From Gymnogyps californianus (Eukaryota; Chordata; Aves; Accipitriformes; Cathartidae): a DNA stretch of 64,000 bases. Shown here piece after piece: positions 1 to 12,434 of the stretch (positions are counted from its first letter, which is position 1; the number at the start of each line of letters is the position of its first letter). Under the pieces are notes generated by a model. The model saw only the letters and a list, made by a program, of their open reading frames with translations. It was not told the origin of the DNA and ran no database searches. Location of the stretch: positions 39,884,344-39,948,343 of the forward strand of contig NC_059474.1 in the NCBI RefSeq assembly GCF_018139145.2, read 5' to 3'. Both the position numbers and the translations under genes were made by a program.

Positions 1-3000
1 TTAAGTATTCAGTATCCATCTGCACCCATTATTTTTTTTTTTTTATTGAAGGGAAATGCTTTACTACTAAAGAGATTCCTCAACCTTTTTCCATCAGAGT
101 ACCTAGTAACCCAGTGATAATGGCAGTTCCTTTGGTGGCAGGAGAGCAACAGTCCATATGCTGCTCCAAATCAGATCGAGTGCTTTGAACCTGGCTGTAT
201 TATTCCTTGCGTGACTATTTTAAGCCAGCAGGAGACAGAGTTGCAGAGACCACTACAATATTCTCCTCACCATATTTCTGTTCAAGAGCTGACCTGGTAA
301 ACATTACAAGAAACTACATCTCTTGGAGCAGACTCCAAAAGCAAGATATGTAGAGATAGTTAGTCAATTCCATCTACGTATGAGGTACAAAGAAACTGGT
401 ATATTCAAGTCTTGATGCTTGTGCACATCCTAGGGGCAGTAAATTGTCTACAGCAGAGAGTTAGCTTCTTGGTAACGTAGGTATGTTCAAGGCTAGGTAG
501 CACTGACATTGAATGTGGGAAGCCCTAGTTTTTGACTTCTTATGTCTCAGTATCAGACCTCTGAGATCAAACTATTACAGACTATTGTATTTTTTCCAAA
601 ATATTACGCCCAAAGCAGAAAACATCTTTTGCATTTCTCAGATTCTGAAGTAATATTGAAGAAGAATTGACTAAGACCCAGCCTAAACTCAGAAATAAAA
701 TGCTTGGAAAATAATTGAAAAAAAAAAAGTTATTTTATAAATTTGTACTGAAAATTATAGGCTCCTTAAAGGCTCTTATTCCCTTCCCAATTAAATCCTC
801 TGCTTGCTTTTAGATACTCGGATCCATCAGCATAGGTGCTTCTACCCATTTACAATAGCATCATCTAATTTACAGTCATAGTTTAACTTCATTTGGAGAA
901 ACAAGTTTGACAGCAATGTGCAACTGCCTCAGGGTGGGAAGAGCAGATCTTACTGAAGCTGGATATTCATGGGATAAGTACAGACAACCTACTTAGCAAC
1001 TTACGAACAGCACTCATGACTGCATCTTGAGACACAGCTCAGTGCCAGTAGTTTTCCTCATTTTGTTGAGGCATATTGGCTCCTCCCAAATTAAGTAAAA
1101 GCTACTACATTTGTCTGGAGGAGAAAAGAAAATATTTAAAACTTGCAGTAGTTTATTCAAAGGGTAAAGCCTTGAAGACATTTAAGAAAAAGTGTCCAGC
1201 AGTGCCTCTAGGGTATCTACACGCTAAAACAGATGAAAGGAAAAAGGAGAAAATTGGTACCTGGCGAGAGGCACTAACATTCTTTGTAGCCTTCTTGCCA
1301 ATATTGCATTTATACATACAGTGCTCTGAGGTATATTCTCTTACCCTGGGTATTTTACATTTAAGATTAACACCTCAAGGAAAAATAAGAGGATTTAGGA
1401 GAAGATGATCTTAGGATGAACAACTTGCCATCTTTCCTTCAGGTTTAGATGTTGTACTTTAATGCTGTCCTGAAAAACATTGGGATAATATTTGTTGAAG
1501 CATAGATGGTATTATAAGATCCATGAAGCTCTGACAACAGACCAAAATAAGTGAGGTTTGCTGGGCAAAATACAATGAGTGCCATAGCAAAAACTGTCCT
1601 AGCAGATGCAACCAGTTTTTACTTCTCTGTTACACAAACAGTACGATTCCTGTTTGTACCTTGCTGCAAGCCTTTATCAGCTGCATATGTATATGCAGCA
1701 CTCCATTTTAATTAGCTAGAAGATTCAAGGCTTAGAAGGAATAGCAGGGGTCTCTAATTATCTTCACAAACTAGTGATCTGCCCAGAAAATGAGGAATGA
1801 ATAAGCATTAAGCAGTCAGAGGCCAGTATTCAATCACAGAGAGAAGCAGGAAGAGTGGAAGATAAAGAAATGCAATTTTCGCTGACTTGTCTGGGCCTTG
1901 AAAATTACTAAAAATAAACCTTCTTTAGTAAAACACACCAATTCTAGATGTAGAGATTTTTGTTTTATCAGTAGTGTTGGACTAGATATTTCAGGATAAA
2001 TTTTTTCTCATGTCTGTGCTGTATTTCTGATATTTTTATTTTAAATTGATTTGTTTAAGCATCAGTAGCATTTCTTGAAGGACTCTTAGGAGAATAATGT
2101 TTTCCAAGCATTGTTTACAATTTTTCAGTCCAAGTTCCAGGGAAATAAAGACTATTCTTTCCTTCCGTTGAAAAAATTTATGACATTGGGATTTATTCAT
2201 TGCTATTCACAAACTGGCCTTGACAAAAAAAGGCTGAGGATTATCTCTTTAGCAACTTTTGAATCAAAGCTGCATTATTGATATGAAGCTAAAAAGGCTT
2301 TGCTGTTCTTTATATAATTAAAAGCAACTGTTATTATGGAAATTTTTCAGAACAGCTGTTGTATTGGAAGAAAGGTTACACTCTTCTCTATCAGTAATCC
2401 CTTTAAATCTCTGACATGATTCATAGCTCCTCAAACAATGCTGGTAAATCAAACAAAACTGGATGCCTTCCATACATATATTTATTACTTGCACCCCTAT
2501 CAGCAAGTCATGTAAGAATGCAGTAACAGAACTCAAACTGGCTAGTGAAAGTAATGTGAATGTCCCTTTTTATGAACTTTATTTCTATTTTTGTTTTCTA
2601 AAACACTCATTTTGTCCAAGAGTGGTGTCCGGCTTCCTGATGAAGCCATGCAAGCACTGGCCCAAAGAGCTTACAATCGCTACTTTATTCTTGAACCTCA
2701 GTCAAGGGTTGCAGGTTGGAACGAAAGAATAGACCTTGCTGAGTTTGGTAAAGGCTAGAGACAGTTTTGAAGTAGGATAAAAAGCTTTAGCTCTTTATGA
2801 ATTTCTGCCTTTCCTTGTGGAGAGTGGAAAAAGATTTTTCCTCCCAGCTGGAAAGAAGCAGTGTATCAGTACTGCAGCTGAGGTTTTCATTTCGTTCCTG
2901 GCTTTCAAGCCAGGGAGAGCTTTGGAAAGGGGAGAAGGACCAGCCAAGATTTTTTTTCCTCAAGGGGTAAGAAGTACTAGGGAGCAGAAGGAAGCAAAAA

Positions 3001-3149
3001 AGAAAACAAATGTAGGCCTCAAAGACCAGAATTGGTTAATGACTTGCTGGGTTTCAGAGCGTATAGATGTAGTGTATTTTGTAGACGTGAGGGAACTCAG
3101 AAACAAAGAAGCCTGGGCTTGTATAGAAGCAAGAAGATGCTGCTTTTTC
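1..3149. other. AT-rich unique DNA, no gene recognised
   Basis: There is no recognisable gene or transposable element here. A T13 run lies at 32-44. A 110-codon open stretch at 1076-1408 (+) begins with TTG rather than ATG, is lysine-rich and low-complexity, and has no family motif, so I treat it as chance. The last few hundred bases may hold unrecognised older repeat sequence running into the CR1 fragment that follows. Confidence 0.6.
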
Positions 3150-3895
3150 AAAGTCCGGCTACTGGGGTGGAATAACCCCATGCCACAAATGCTGGCCTAG
3201 GGGGCTGACTGGCGAAGAAGCAGCGCTGCAGGACGGAGCTGCAGGCGGCCTGTTGGTCGAAGGGAAAATGAGCCAGCAGTGCACCCGTGTGGCAACGAAG
3301 GCTCACCGCATTCAGTGCTACTTCAGGTGGTATATAGCCATCAAGTCAGGGGAAGCGATTATTGCTGTTTAGTTAGCACACGTGAAGTCACATCCAGACT
3401 GCTGTATGTAGTTTTGGATACCTCAGCACAGGAGGACATTGACAAACTAGAGAGAGTCCAGCCGAGCTCCACTAATATGTTTAGGGGGCTGGAGCACATG
3501 GTGGACAGCGAGAGGCTGAGAGCAGTGCTTGCTTAGCAGCAGAGAAGGGCAAGGCTTTCTACACTTCTCTAATTGCTGTCTTCACCTGTTTAAGGAAAGG
3601 GGAAGTTGTTAAGGATGCAGAGGCTCTTTTCAGAGGTGCACAGCAAAAGGACAAGAGGCAACGCAACACATTCAGGAAAGGAAGTTTTTACTATAAAAGA
3701 AAAAAAAAAATCATGAAAAGGGGTTAAGCACAGGAGTAGGTTGTCCAGGGTGCATGTGAAATCTCCACCCTTGGAGAATACTCCTGGGGAAAACCCTGTG
3801 GAACCTGATCTCACTTTGCATATTGCCTTGCCTTGAGTGGGACATTGGACTAGGTGAACAGCAGAGGTCTGTTTCAATCTGCTGTTTATGTGGGT
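3150..3895 (+). mobile_element. CR1 LINE fragment, 3' part, strongly decayed
   Basis: This is a 5'-truncated copy of a CR1 non-LTR retrotransposon. Landmarks appear in CR1 order. A 'gaataaccccatgc' segment and 'gggggctgactgg' lie near 3170-3215. 'aaaatgagccagcagtg' (CR1 protein NMSQQC) lies near 3265. 'gaggacattgacaaactagagagagtcc' is the counterpart of the KDIE(V/L)LERVQ block near 3430-3460. The 3' UTR-like stretch 'tctccacccttggaga' and 'attggactaggtgaac' lies near 3760-3860. The frame is broken by many stops and indels. The canonical 3' octamer repeat is not preserved, so the right edge near 3895 is approximate. It is clearly older than the copy at 12435-12986. The identification comes from remembered CR1 landmarks, not a database search. 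Confidence 0.8.
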
Positions 3896-5639
3896 CTAAG
3901 ATGCACACTGTTCGTCAGCCAGATTTCTCTCGATGTGTTTTTGAATTCTGTGTGAAATTCTTTATGTGACTTAAATTTCAAATTGTATTTTGCACATGCT
4001 GCAGCCCTTTTTTATTTTTTCCCCTTTTGATAATAAAATACTATATCTAAGAGGTGTTGCCAGAGCATTGTCAATAAAGATTTGTTGATTAAACTGCTAT
4101 AGCATTAAGAGATGGGCTTCTGTGCAATAAAGTTTCTCATGATTTGTGAAGTGGGGAGCACGTTGCTTTGGCAGCAAGGTTATTTGGCACGGTATAACCT
4201 GATAGAAGCTGATGAGGAAGATGTTTGACAGGAGTACTGAAAAGTTCAAAAAGGACAAAACCTTGCTTTTGGATGCACTTTTTCAATTTAAGGGTTGGCA
4301 ACACTGCAGTACTACGAATGATTTATTCCTTTTGCCTTCGGATATTTTGAACTCTCTTTACTGTATTTCAACCTTTGCCTTCAGTTCCCTCATGCAGACT
4401 TCATAAATGGTGAGAATTTTGTATTAATAGAGTGTGGCCCATCACAGGCTAAGGAGGGTTGTTGAGAAAGTAGTTGTGAACTGTACCTGTTCTACTACCT
4501 ATCTTAAGTCAGATCTAAGGAAGAGAGAAGCTGTGTAAAACAGTGAATAAAAGTGTCAGCACTGTAAAAGATTTTAGACACTGGAGTAACTAGGGAAAGA
4601 TTAACATTGGTTACTACTAAGTAGGATCTGATGAGGAAAAAAAAAAAGTGAAAGAACTGCATAAAATAAACCAAAGATGGCCTCTAACTGGACTTCAGAA
4701 ACACACTGGATGAGGATTTATAGGATTTATATCTACAAACAACATGAATGATATCTGAATCATGAAACTACACCGTAAGAGGCTGCCCGAAGACATAACC
4801 AGCTACAGTAGTCTTGGGTTTGAGCAGACTGCTGCCGCCTTGAAAAGTAGGGCCTCTGGACTCTTTTTGTAATAGTGGGAAGCTTCCACTGTGGCTCACA
4901 AGATTATATAAAATATTTACACAAATAGAATAAAAACTGTTGAAACTCACAATTACCACTAAATGTCTTATTTTATATTTGTTTTTTCAAAGGGGAAAGA
5001 CCTCACTTTGACCATCTGTAGGCTGATTTACCAGAAAGGAAAAGTACACAAACAAGCTATGGCAGAAGAAGGGATGCAAACTACTAAAAAAGAGTCGGTG
5101 ATACCATGTAGGTAAGAACAACATTACCCTAGATCATTACGTGGGGGAAAACTTATCTTGAGAATCCTCCATCTGTAGAAGTCCCTGTCCAAAATAACTT
5201 AAATACAGTTCAACTACTGCTAAATAGATTTTGCCCTCAAAGATGCAGAGGAATCCAACTTCTCATAAGTCACTTTCAGCCTAATATGCTCTGGTTTGGG
5301 AGCACTTTAAGAAAAATAGGTTGCTTGCTTCTAGGAGCTGAAGTTTTTGAGTCTTTTTTTTTTTTTTTTAAACTGAGAGTTTATATCTTTCTATCTCAGT
5401 TAATTCAGTAGGGCTTCTTTTCAAAAAGTAGGGATTTGCATCTATGAATTGTCTGTCTAGAGCATGTACAGTGATCTGGTTGCTGAACTGTCTCTCAGGT
5501 GTCAGGAACCAAAAGGTTTAGAGCTCTTCTCTAGAACCTTGTCAATGCTCTTCATTTTCTGGCCTGCAGCAAGAAGCAAATAAAGTCGGTGAAGTTTTTC
5601 AGTAACTGGTGTAATATGTTCCCTGTGGTTAACATAGCC
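3896..5639. other. AT-rich unique DNA
   Basis: No gene or repeat family is recognised between two CR1 remnants. A T16 homopolymer lies at 5354-5369. Open frames here are short and carry no motif. Confidence 0.6.
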
Positions 5640-5850
5640 AAGCAGGTGGGCAGCCTCCTTTTACATCAGCTGTATCATCCAAACAATCTCCAAACAAAGG
5701 GTATGATGAATTATGTTGTGAGGAGAGGTGTCTGCCAAGGCACCCTGGGATTAGTGTTAGAACTGGTCTTATTTAACATCTTCATTAATGAGCTGGAAGA
5801 GGGAGTAAGCAGACCGTTAATTAAATTGGCAGATATTACACAGAAATAAT
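5640..5850 (+). mobile_element. CR1 LINE fragment, reverse-transcriptase core, inactivated
   Basis: The + strand reading from about 5715 contains CQGTLGLVLELVLFNIFINE followed by LEEGVSRPLIKLADITQ. This matches the CR1 reverse-transcriptase core, which in intact elements reads approximately PQGSVLGPVLFNIFI, then a conserved D/E-rich loop, then FADDT. The catalytic FADD motif is here LADI, so the second aspartate is lost. The fragment is also cut off on both sides with stops nearby, so it cannot encode an active enzyme. The upstream part (5640-5715) aligns only loosely with CR1. It is a separate insertion from the one ending at 3895, or a piece split from it by deletion, because it covers a more 5' part of the element yet lies downstream. 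Confidence 0.75.
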
Positions 5851-8437
5851 TCTAAGATCCTAGCTAGACTAGAAACAAAGGCAGACTAAAAACAAAGATG
5901 AGTATTAAGAAAATAAAAGTAATTTGGGAAAACAGTTTGTCTTTGCCCGCAGCCACATCTGGATCATTTTACAGATTGTGATTGTGTGTGTGTACATTTG
6001 TATCATCTGCACATTTAAACACTGTTTATTTTACAGTTAAACACTCAACAGCTTGAGAGAAGTAACAGCTACATAAGATACAGGGTTTCCTTGTTTTTAG
6101 CAGGGTTAAGGGGATAAGGTAGTAGAAACAGTATGTTTTGGTTTCTTACTTGAACAAAAGAGTGCACTACAGCGTATCTTTAGACAAAGTTTAAGTGATC
6201 CTGTCTACCCTGCATGTTTACCTGTCAATATCAGTACGCTTTTTATCAATACAGTAATTTTTTACCATTCCTAAAACATTGAAGTGAACAGGGCTAAGAG
6301 TAGCACTTGATAGACCCCTCTACAGACACCCCAACTTGATACTTGTAACTACTTTTTTAGATCTTTCAGGTGGTTTAATTTACTTTATATTTTTAGAAGT
6401 AGCTTTTAAACAGAATTGCATGTGGTCTAATAATGTCACCAAACTTGTTTGATTACAAGATTTTCTAGAAATAATGGTTTTTTGGAATTAATTCTCCTTT
6501 AATTCCTTACTGAATTAATGTTGTATCAGCAGTTTCATGATTTTGATAGGGTTCCATATCATTCTATCCATGCTGCAACCACCACTCTAGTCTAGTTTCC
6601 CTTTTAACATTTATTTTTAAAAGAAAAATGAAACTCATTATTTGTTATATGCCAATTTTATACAAGGTCTTGTAAAGGACACAAAAGAATAGCTATGATC
6701 AGCAGCTCTAAAAATCAGGCACATACAATCAACACAGAATACAAACCTGCTTGATTTTCAGAAGTTGTGAATGTATTATTTCGTGTGTAATGTTCTGTAT
6801 AGACTGTGTACAAATAGAGTGTGTTCCCTACCTGTGTCAGTGAGACAGAGCTGTCTAGGCCACAGTAATGTGGGCTGCATGCATTTCCCTTGGAAAAGTC
6901 AGTTGTTTCTGTAAATCGTGGATAAATCCACACAGCATGGGTTAAGTTGGAAATAAGTACCATATCTGTAGGACACAATATTGCAGTTCTTGTGGTGCTT
7001 GGAAGCCTACTTTAGTTCTACTTGCAAGCACAGGAAGCAGGCTCCTGATACAGCAGTGCTCTCAGGAGGAAGCTGGCAATATAGCAGAATCTGAATAAGT
7101 CCAAAACTAGAAAAGTGTTACTGCAAGTGCATCTGTCAAACCGGGGGATGCAGGAGAAAATGAGGTGGTGACAGGTTGGGCAGAAAGAGAAATAACATAA
7201 TATGAAGTGAGTTAATGATGCCAGCAATTTTTAGCAGTTGAGAAGGTAAGGGCCGCAAAGGCAAGGTGGCACTCTATGATTTATGTGCAAGAAATAGGCA
7301 AGGTGATATTTTTTGAAGTGTATGTTTTAAGCTGCTAGGCTAAGTTCAGATGTTCAATTTCACTGTTGTTCAGGATATAATTATAAAAACTGTGTTGCTG
7401 GGATTACCTGGTTATTCAGTGATTTGCTGTCTATCTCTTGTGCTCCAGTCCAGATGAGATGACTTGCTATTAAGAAATATTTATTGAGAATCAAAGGTTT
7501 TGTTTTTCTTATGCCAGTTATATGCTAAAAAAGGTCCATTAATTTCATTTGAATTATTACACCTGACTTACCCTATTAAAAGTAAAAAAGTTTAACTGAA
7601 TTAAAAATACTTATTATAAGGATATATTTTTTAAAAGAAGTCATTTGTCCTGGTGCAAGATGCCTATTATTTTCATCCCACTCATAAGAAACTTCAACAT
7701 GTGCTGGATAGCAAAAATAAATCATGTCATTCCAGGTACCTGAGTTATTATTCATACTAACAGGATAAATACTAAAGGAAATGAAAAGCAGCAGAAAACT
7801 TAAATTGAACTGTGATATTTTCTTTATGAAAATCGGTGAAAATTGAAGAGGTATAAACTTTGACAAAAAGCTACAATGTAACTCTAAAAATCTTCTAATA
7901 ATGTGAAAAATCAAGGGGTTTCTCACATTTCCTTGGCAAGAATTTCTTTTCAGTGTCTGTTTGCTACGGTTTGTTTCAAGGTATTTTTTTGCAAAAATGA
8001 GTGTACTTCATTGGTGTTATATGTGCAATGTATATTTTGTGAGCTGAGCAAGTATTGTTGGGATGAAGTGTATGTTACAGATATAAAATATTATTAGCGT
8101 GACCTAGATTTGAAGACTTCTAAAAATAAATTAAAGAAGATGAAACAAATAGATGTGGGTATTCTGTTAAAACAATGTTCATTTGACCATCCATATTTCC
8201 AGGCTTATCTAGTATCTCAAACTATTATTTTCTTGCTAATTGCAGTCCTAGGTATAAGCTGGTAAAGCTCTCACTTTAGGTGGTCACTTCTTACTATAGA
8301 ATGAGTTTGATATCTCTTCTTGAAAGGTACCTAAACAGTGTTTAATGATGAAACTTGAAGCTAAGGAAAGAAGCTATCCAGAGGGAATAGTATTCTGTGC
8401 ATTGTATATTAGGGGGCATTTAAAAATAATAAATAAC
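5851..8437. other. AT-rich unique DNA
   Basis: No gene or transposable element is recognised. A 116-codon open frame at 7576-7926 (-) is hydrophobic and phenylalanine-rich, as expected from AT-rich DNA read by chance, and has no recognisable domain. Confidence 0.6.
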
Positions 8438-8443
8438 AGCTGT
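8438..8443. repeat. target-site duplication (left) of solo LTR
   Basis: AGCTGT at this position is repeated exactly at 9048-9053, bracketing the LTR. A 6-bp duplication is typical of class II (ERVK/beta-like) retroviral integrases. Confidence 0.75.
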
Positions 8444-9047
8444 ATTGTGGTTTAACCCCAGCTGGCAACTAAGCACCACACAGCCACCGACTCACTCCCC
8501 CCTGCAGTGGGATGAGGGAGAGAATCAGAAGGGTAAAAGTGAGAAAACTCGTGGGTTGAGATAAAGACAGTTTAATAGGTGAAGCAAAAGCCACACATGC
8601 AAGCAAAGCAAAACAAGGCAAGGAATTCATTCACCGCTTCCCATTGACAGGCAGGTGTTCAGCCATCTCCAGGAAAGCAGGGCTCCCTCACGCATAACAG
8701 TTACTTGGGAAGACAAGCGCCATCGCTCCGAACGTCCCCCCTTCCTTCTTCTTCCCCCAGCTTTATATGCTGAGCATGATGTCTTATGGTATGGAATGGA
8801 ATATCCCTTTGGTCAGTTGGGGTCAGCTGTCCCAGCTGTGTCTCCTCCCAACTTCTTGTGCACCCCCAGCCTACTCGCTGGTGGGGTGGGGTGAGAAGCA
8901 GAAAAGGCCTTGACTCTGTGTAAGCACTGCTCAGCAATGGTAAAACATCCCTGTGTTATCAACACTGTTTCCAGCACAAATCCAAAACATAGCCCCATAC
9001 TAACTACTATGAAGAAAATTAACTCTACCCCAGCCAAAACCAGCACA
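8444..9047 (-). mobile_element. solo LTR of avian endogenous retrovirus, subfamily A
   Basis: Read on the minus strand, the element starts TGTGCTGGTTTTGGCTGGGG, a variant of the avian LTR start TGTCCTGGTTTCAGCTGGG, and runs through 'tagagttaattttctt' to a 3' end reading TTAAACCACAAT. A TATA-like box (CATATAAAG on the minus strand) lies near 8761-8769. A polyadenylation signal ATTAAA lies at 8571-8576. No internal gag, pol or env sequence is attached, so this is a solo LTR left by LTR-LTR recombination. The part between the TATA-like box and the polyadenylation signal carries an AAGCAAAGCAAAAC-type stretch instead of the ATT-rich stretch in the copies at 57783 and 61178, so it belongs to a related but distinct subfamily. 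Several short open frames inside it are chance readings of LTR sequence. The TG...CA rule is not met at the 3' end: two extra bases (AT on the + strand) sit between the duplication and the expected TG. Confidence 0.88.
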
Positions 9048-9053
9048 AGCTGT
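9048..9053. repeat. target-site duplication (right) of solo LTR
   Basis: AGCTGT, an exact copy of 8438-8443, immediately follows the terminal ACA of the LTR as read on the + strand. Confidence 0.75.
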
Positions 9054-12000
9054 CAAAGGAAGCTTGTTGAAGTAAGTTTGCAGTAAATAATAATAAATAA
9101 TCTTGGAGGACAGCAGTTGAAATTTTCAATAAGTAAGCATGTGGTCAGGTCAGCTTGTAGTACAGTAGTCACTACTCACTGTGAGGATTGTAGCTTTTAA
9201 AATGGCAAAGAAAATGGGATGTGCATTCATCAGTGTATGACTGATGTGCTGACAGAACCCTAATTATGTCATGAACACAAGAATGCTGTAATACAACTTC
9301 ACCATAAGGGCCTCAAGGCCATAAATATATTTTACCAGCTGCTGTGTGGAAGGAAAACCTATTGCAAGAATTTGTTTTTTATGGGACTACCAAAGAGGTG
9401 TTGATCATTGAATCAAGTCTTGAATTCTCAAGATCATGGTAATCAGAGAGGGCTAAGTATCTATTTGATGTAGGAAACATCTGTTAAAGAATTTCTCCTG
9501 AGTCTCATCAGTAGTTGGCAAGTCTCATTGCTTTAGCAATGTTTTCATTATTGCTGTGTCTATAAAATGGCATAATGTTTTGTACTACTGGTCTTCTCTG
9601 TATTCTCAGTGCAAACTAATAACAGGTGTTTTAATTCCAACTTCTTGTTAGAAGTTGGAATAATATATAAAATAAAATAATTTAATGCTTTTCATCTGCA
9701 TAGTCCTATATTGAAAATTTCAATTTCTGTGCTAATATAAATCACTGAGTATGAAAATAACCTGTATCTAATCTATGAGCTACACATCTAGCTCTGTTTT
9801 AAAATTAAGACCTAGTTACTTTGAAAATGAAGAAGTAACTATGTCCTTTACTGTGTTAGTGTAAAAGTAGATGTACCATTACATGTACTCCCTTTTCTTT
9901 ATCCTAATGAGCATCTGTTAAGAACCTGGTAATCACACCTACACTAATCTTAGAAGAGAAAGCTACAGAAGTAAAATAGGCTAGCCTGTCATAGGAATTG
10001 GTATGCCAAGCCAAATAAATAGTCTATTTGTCTATTATTTTAAAGAAACTGGCAATGGCCAGCATCAAATACTCCAGCAGAGTTGAAACAAATTGCGCAG
10101 TGAGGGCATCCATTTAAAAAAAGACAAAAATCAGAAGAAAGATTTTTCAGTTAGGCTGAGGCTGAAATTACCTTTTCACATTACCTGATATCTCTTTAAA
10201 AGTATCAGTGCTAGAAAACTCAGGCTTAAGACCTTTAATACATTGATAATTTTTTTTTTTTTGATTAATTTGAGGTCACTTTACCTTTAGGTCATTTTAA
10301 AGTAATGTACAGTTTTCTATACAAACCTCATGGACAAAGGAGATGCTTTACAGTAAAGCCTGTAAAACATACCCTCTTGACTGGTGGTCCTTGGGCTGTG
10401 CCAATCTGCTCAATGAGGGCTGGGCACACATACGTACACACTTAATCTTCTTTATAAGGAACTATGCATTTTCATCAAACAAAAGGAAAAGATTCATGTG
10501 CAGATGCTAGTGGACAAAATATTTAGCCACTAAGCTTCTGTTTCATCCAATTTTAGCAATGTTTGAATAAAATACTTTTTTGGTGTTTAGAACAGTTGTG
10601 CATTACAGACCGTGCACCACAACATTAGTTTTGCCTGTCAAAGATACCACTTTCTCTTATCTTATCTCTTTTGTTTATTTACAAATCTTCACCAGACTAA
10701 TATACACAGCAGAACTGAATGAAAAAAACCCCAGATGTACACATTTTTCTTAAAAAAGGAATAGGGTTGAAGGGAGGGGGAGATCTTGACTAAGAGATGC
10801 ATGATAAAAGTTAAAGTAATCAGAATTTGAGTTGTGGTGCATGATCTGTTTTGTATAACAGTTGTGATAACAGTGAAGTTTGAATAAAGGGATATATAAT
10901 ATTATTTTGCTTTCATTTCCTTGGTTTTATTGGTTTGTCGTAACATCTGATATATCTAGCAATACTAATTGCTTTACACCTATGAAAATGTATTTTAATA
11001 TTCTGTCTAGTGTAACAATATTTTCATTAAATGTATGCTTTTTCTGTCTGCTGGTATCACATCATTGTTATCTTGTGGTGGAGAGTTCAACACATTAATT
11101 ATGTGCTTTATAATAATATTCTCTTTTAACTTCAAGCCCGTTGTCTTTCAATTTTCTTGAATGGCTCCTTGCTCTTATATTATGAAAGAGGATAAATAGA
11201 TGTTCACATTTACCTCTTCAGATTCAACTTAGATTCATTGCTTTTCAGAAATTATGAGCAGTAGCAAACAATTTCATCTAGAACTAAAAGATTTTGGAGA
11301 AATGAGTTTAAAATATATGCATGTGTATGCATTCTTGTCCTCCTTACAGCTTATCATACTTTAGGAGCATGACTAGACCTCCAGTTGACCTAGCTGTATG
11401 TAACTCCCTGATAGTTCCTCTTCTTTTTGTCCCTACTCTCTACTGGTTACCATCCTCCATTCATCAGTAATTATTTTTTATGCATTAGACTTTAGCAAAC
11501 AAATACGTACTTTTGACTACGTGTGGAGTATCATCATCTTTATTTGTATGCTCTGTTGTCTCTAATAGTCTGTTTCTTTAGAATGACTTTAATCTGACTT
11601 TTGCTTCTCTCAAAAACAACCCTGTACTGAACATACCCAGCATCTTAATACAAGAAAGTTCAGTACAGTTACACAGTGCTTGTCTTACTTTGTTAATAAC
11701 TGTACTAAAATCAGCATTCCTAAAGTAGTGAATAGTATCTTCATATCTAACATGTAAGGTTTTGTTGCTCCTGCAAGTAAATTGCAACTGCAAGGTCACT
11801 GATGCATGCAACAGACCTGGCAAATATAAGTAGCTGTCTGTGTGTAGTCGTGCCTGAATTCTTATAGGTAGGAAAATTACTTAGCTAAGTACTCACACTT
11901 TTTTTGTGCTGCCAGATGTACAAGTGGAAAGGGATTAGTGTTAACATGGGAACCCTAACTGTGCCATTAAAGACATATCAACTGCTGTGAAATATCTGAA

Positions 12001-12434
12001 GAATTTGTTCCAAATCTGAGTTAAAATAACTCTGGTAGAGGAAGGGAGTGACAAGGCTGTAGAAATTATCAATATTATAAAAAATGACAAAAACTTTTAA
12101 AAAAAGAGAAAAGAGGCAGAGAGACAGTGGCAGGTGTCATCTTTGGTTCTGGAGTACTTTTATAGTCATCTGACTTGTGAATTTCTCCCATTTATTACTA
12201 TCAAAGACAGGATGAAACAGCTTAGCTTCAAGGCAATACCTAAGCCTTTTACTTCTAACTCCAAGCACCTGGCTCTCTTCAGAAAGAAAAGCTATTCATC
12301 TGTCAGTCTTCAGCTTGAAACTGGCAGTTCCCAGGCACTGTTTGCCAGGTATGATTACGTCAGTTGGCACAAGACGTTAGGCTCACTGTTAAACCATCAC
12401 AGAGTTCTGGGGAAGAACCAAGTTCCCTAGTTTG
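9054..12434. other. AT-rich unique DNA
   Basis: No gene is recognised. A perfect short hairpin lies at 9634-9661. An open stretch at 12134-12430 (+) runs up to the CR1 insertion but has no domain I recognise. Confidence 0.6.
9634..9661. repeat. perfect inverted repeat, 12-bp arms, 4-nt loop
   Basis: ATTCCAACTTCT (9634-9645) and AGAAGTTGGAAT (9650-9661) are exact reverse complements separated by TGTT. The stem has no mismatch. It could extrude as a small cruciform or fold as an RNA hairpin, but 12 bp is too short for a typical microRNA precursor. Confidence 0.9.

Noticed and set aside
1076..1408. A 110-codon open frame
   Set aside because: It begins with TTG, is lysine-rich and shows no motif; consistent with chance in AT-rich DNA.
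2817..3200. A 127-codon open frame as a host gene
   Set aside because: It has a non-ATG start, runs into the CR1 fragment and contains no recognisable domain.
7576..7926. A 116-codon hydrophobic minus-strand frame as a membrane protein
   Set aside because: Phenylalanine/leucine/isoleucine richness is expected from T-rich codons; no splice or promoter context and no family match.
8655..9046. Open frames on both strands within the LTR at 8444-9047
   Set aside because: The sequence is LTR throughout; equivalent readings recur in the sister LTRs (57907-58236, 61273-61488) and carry no protein motif.
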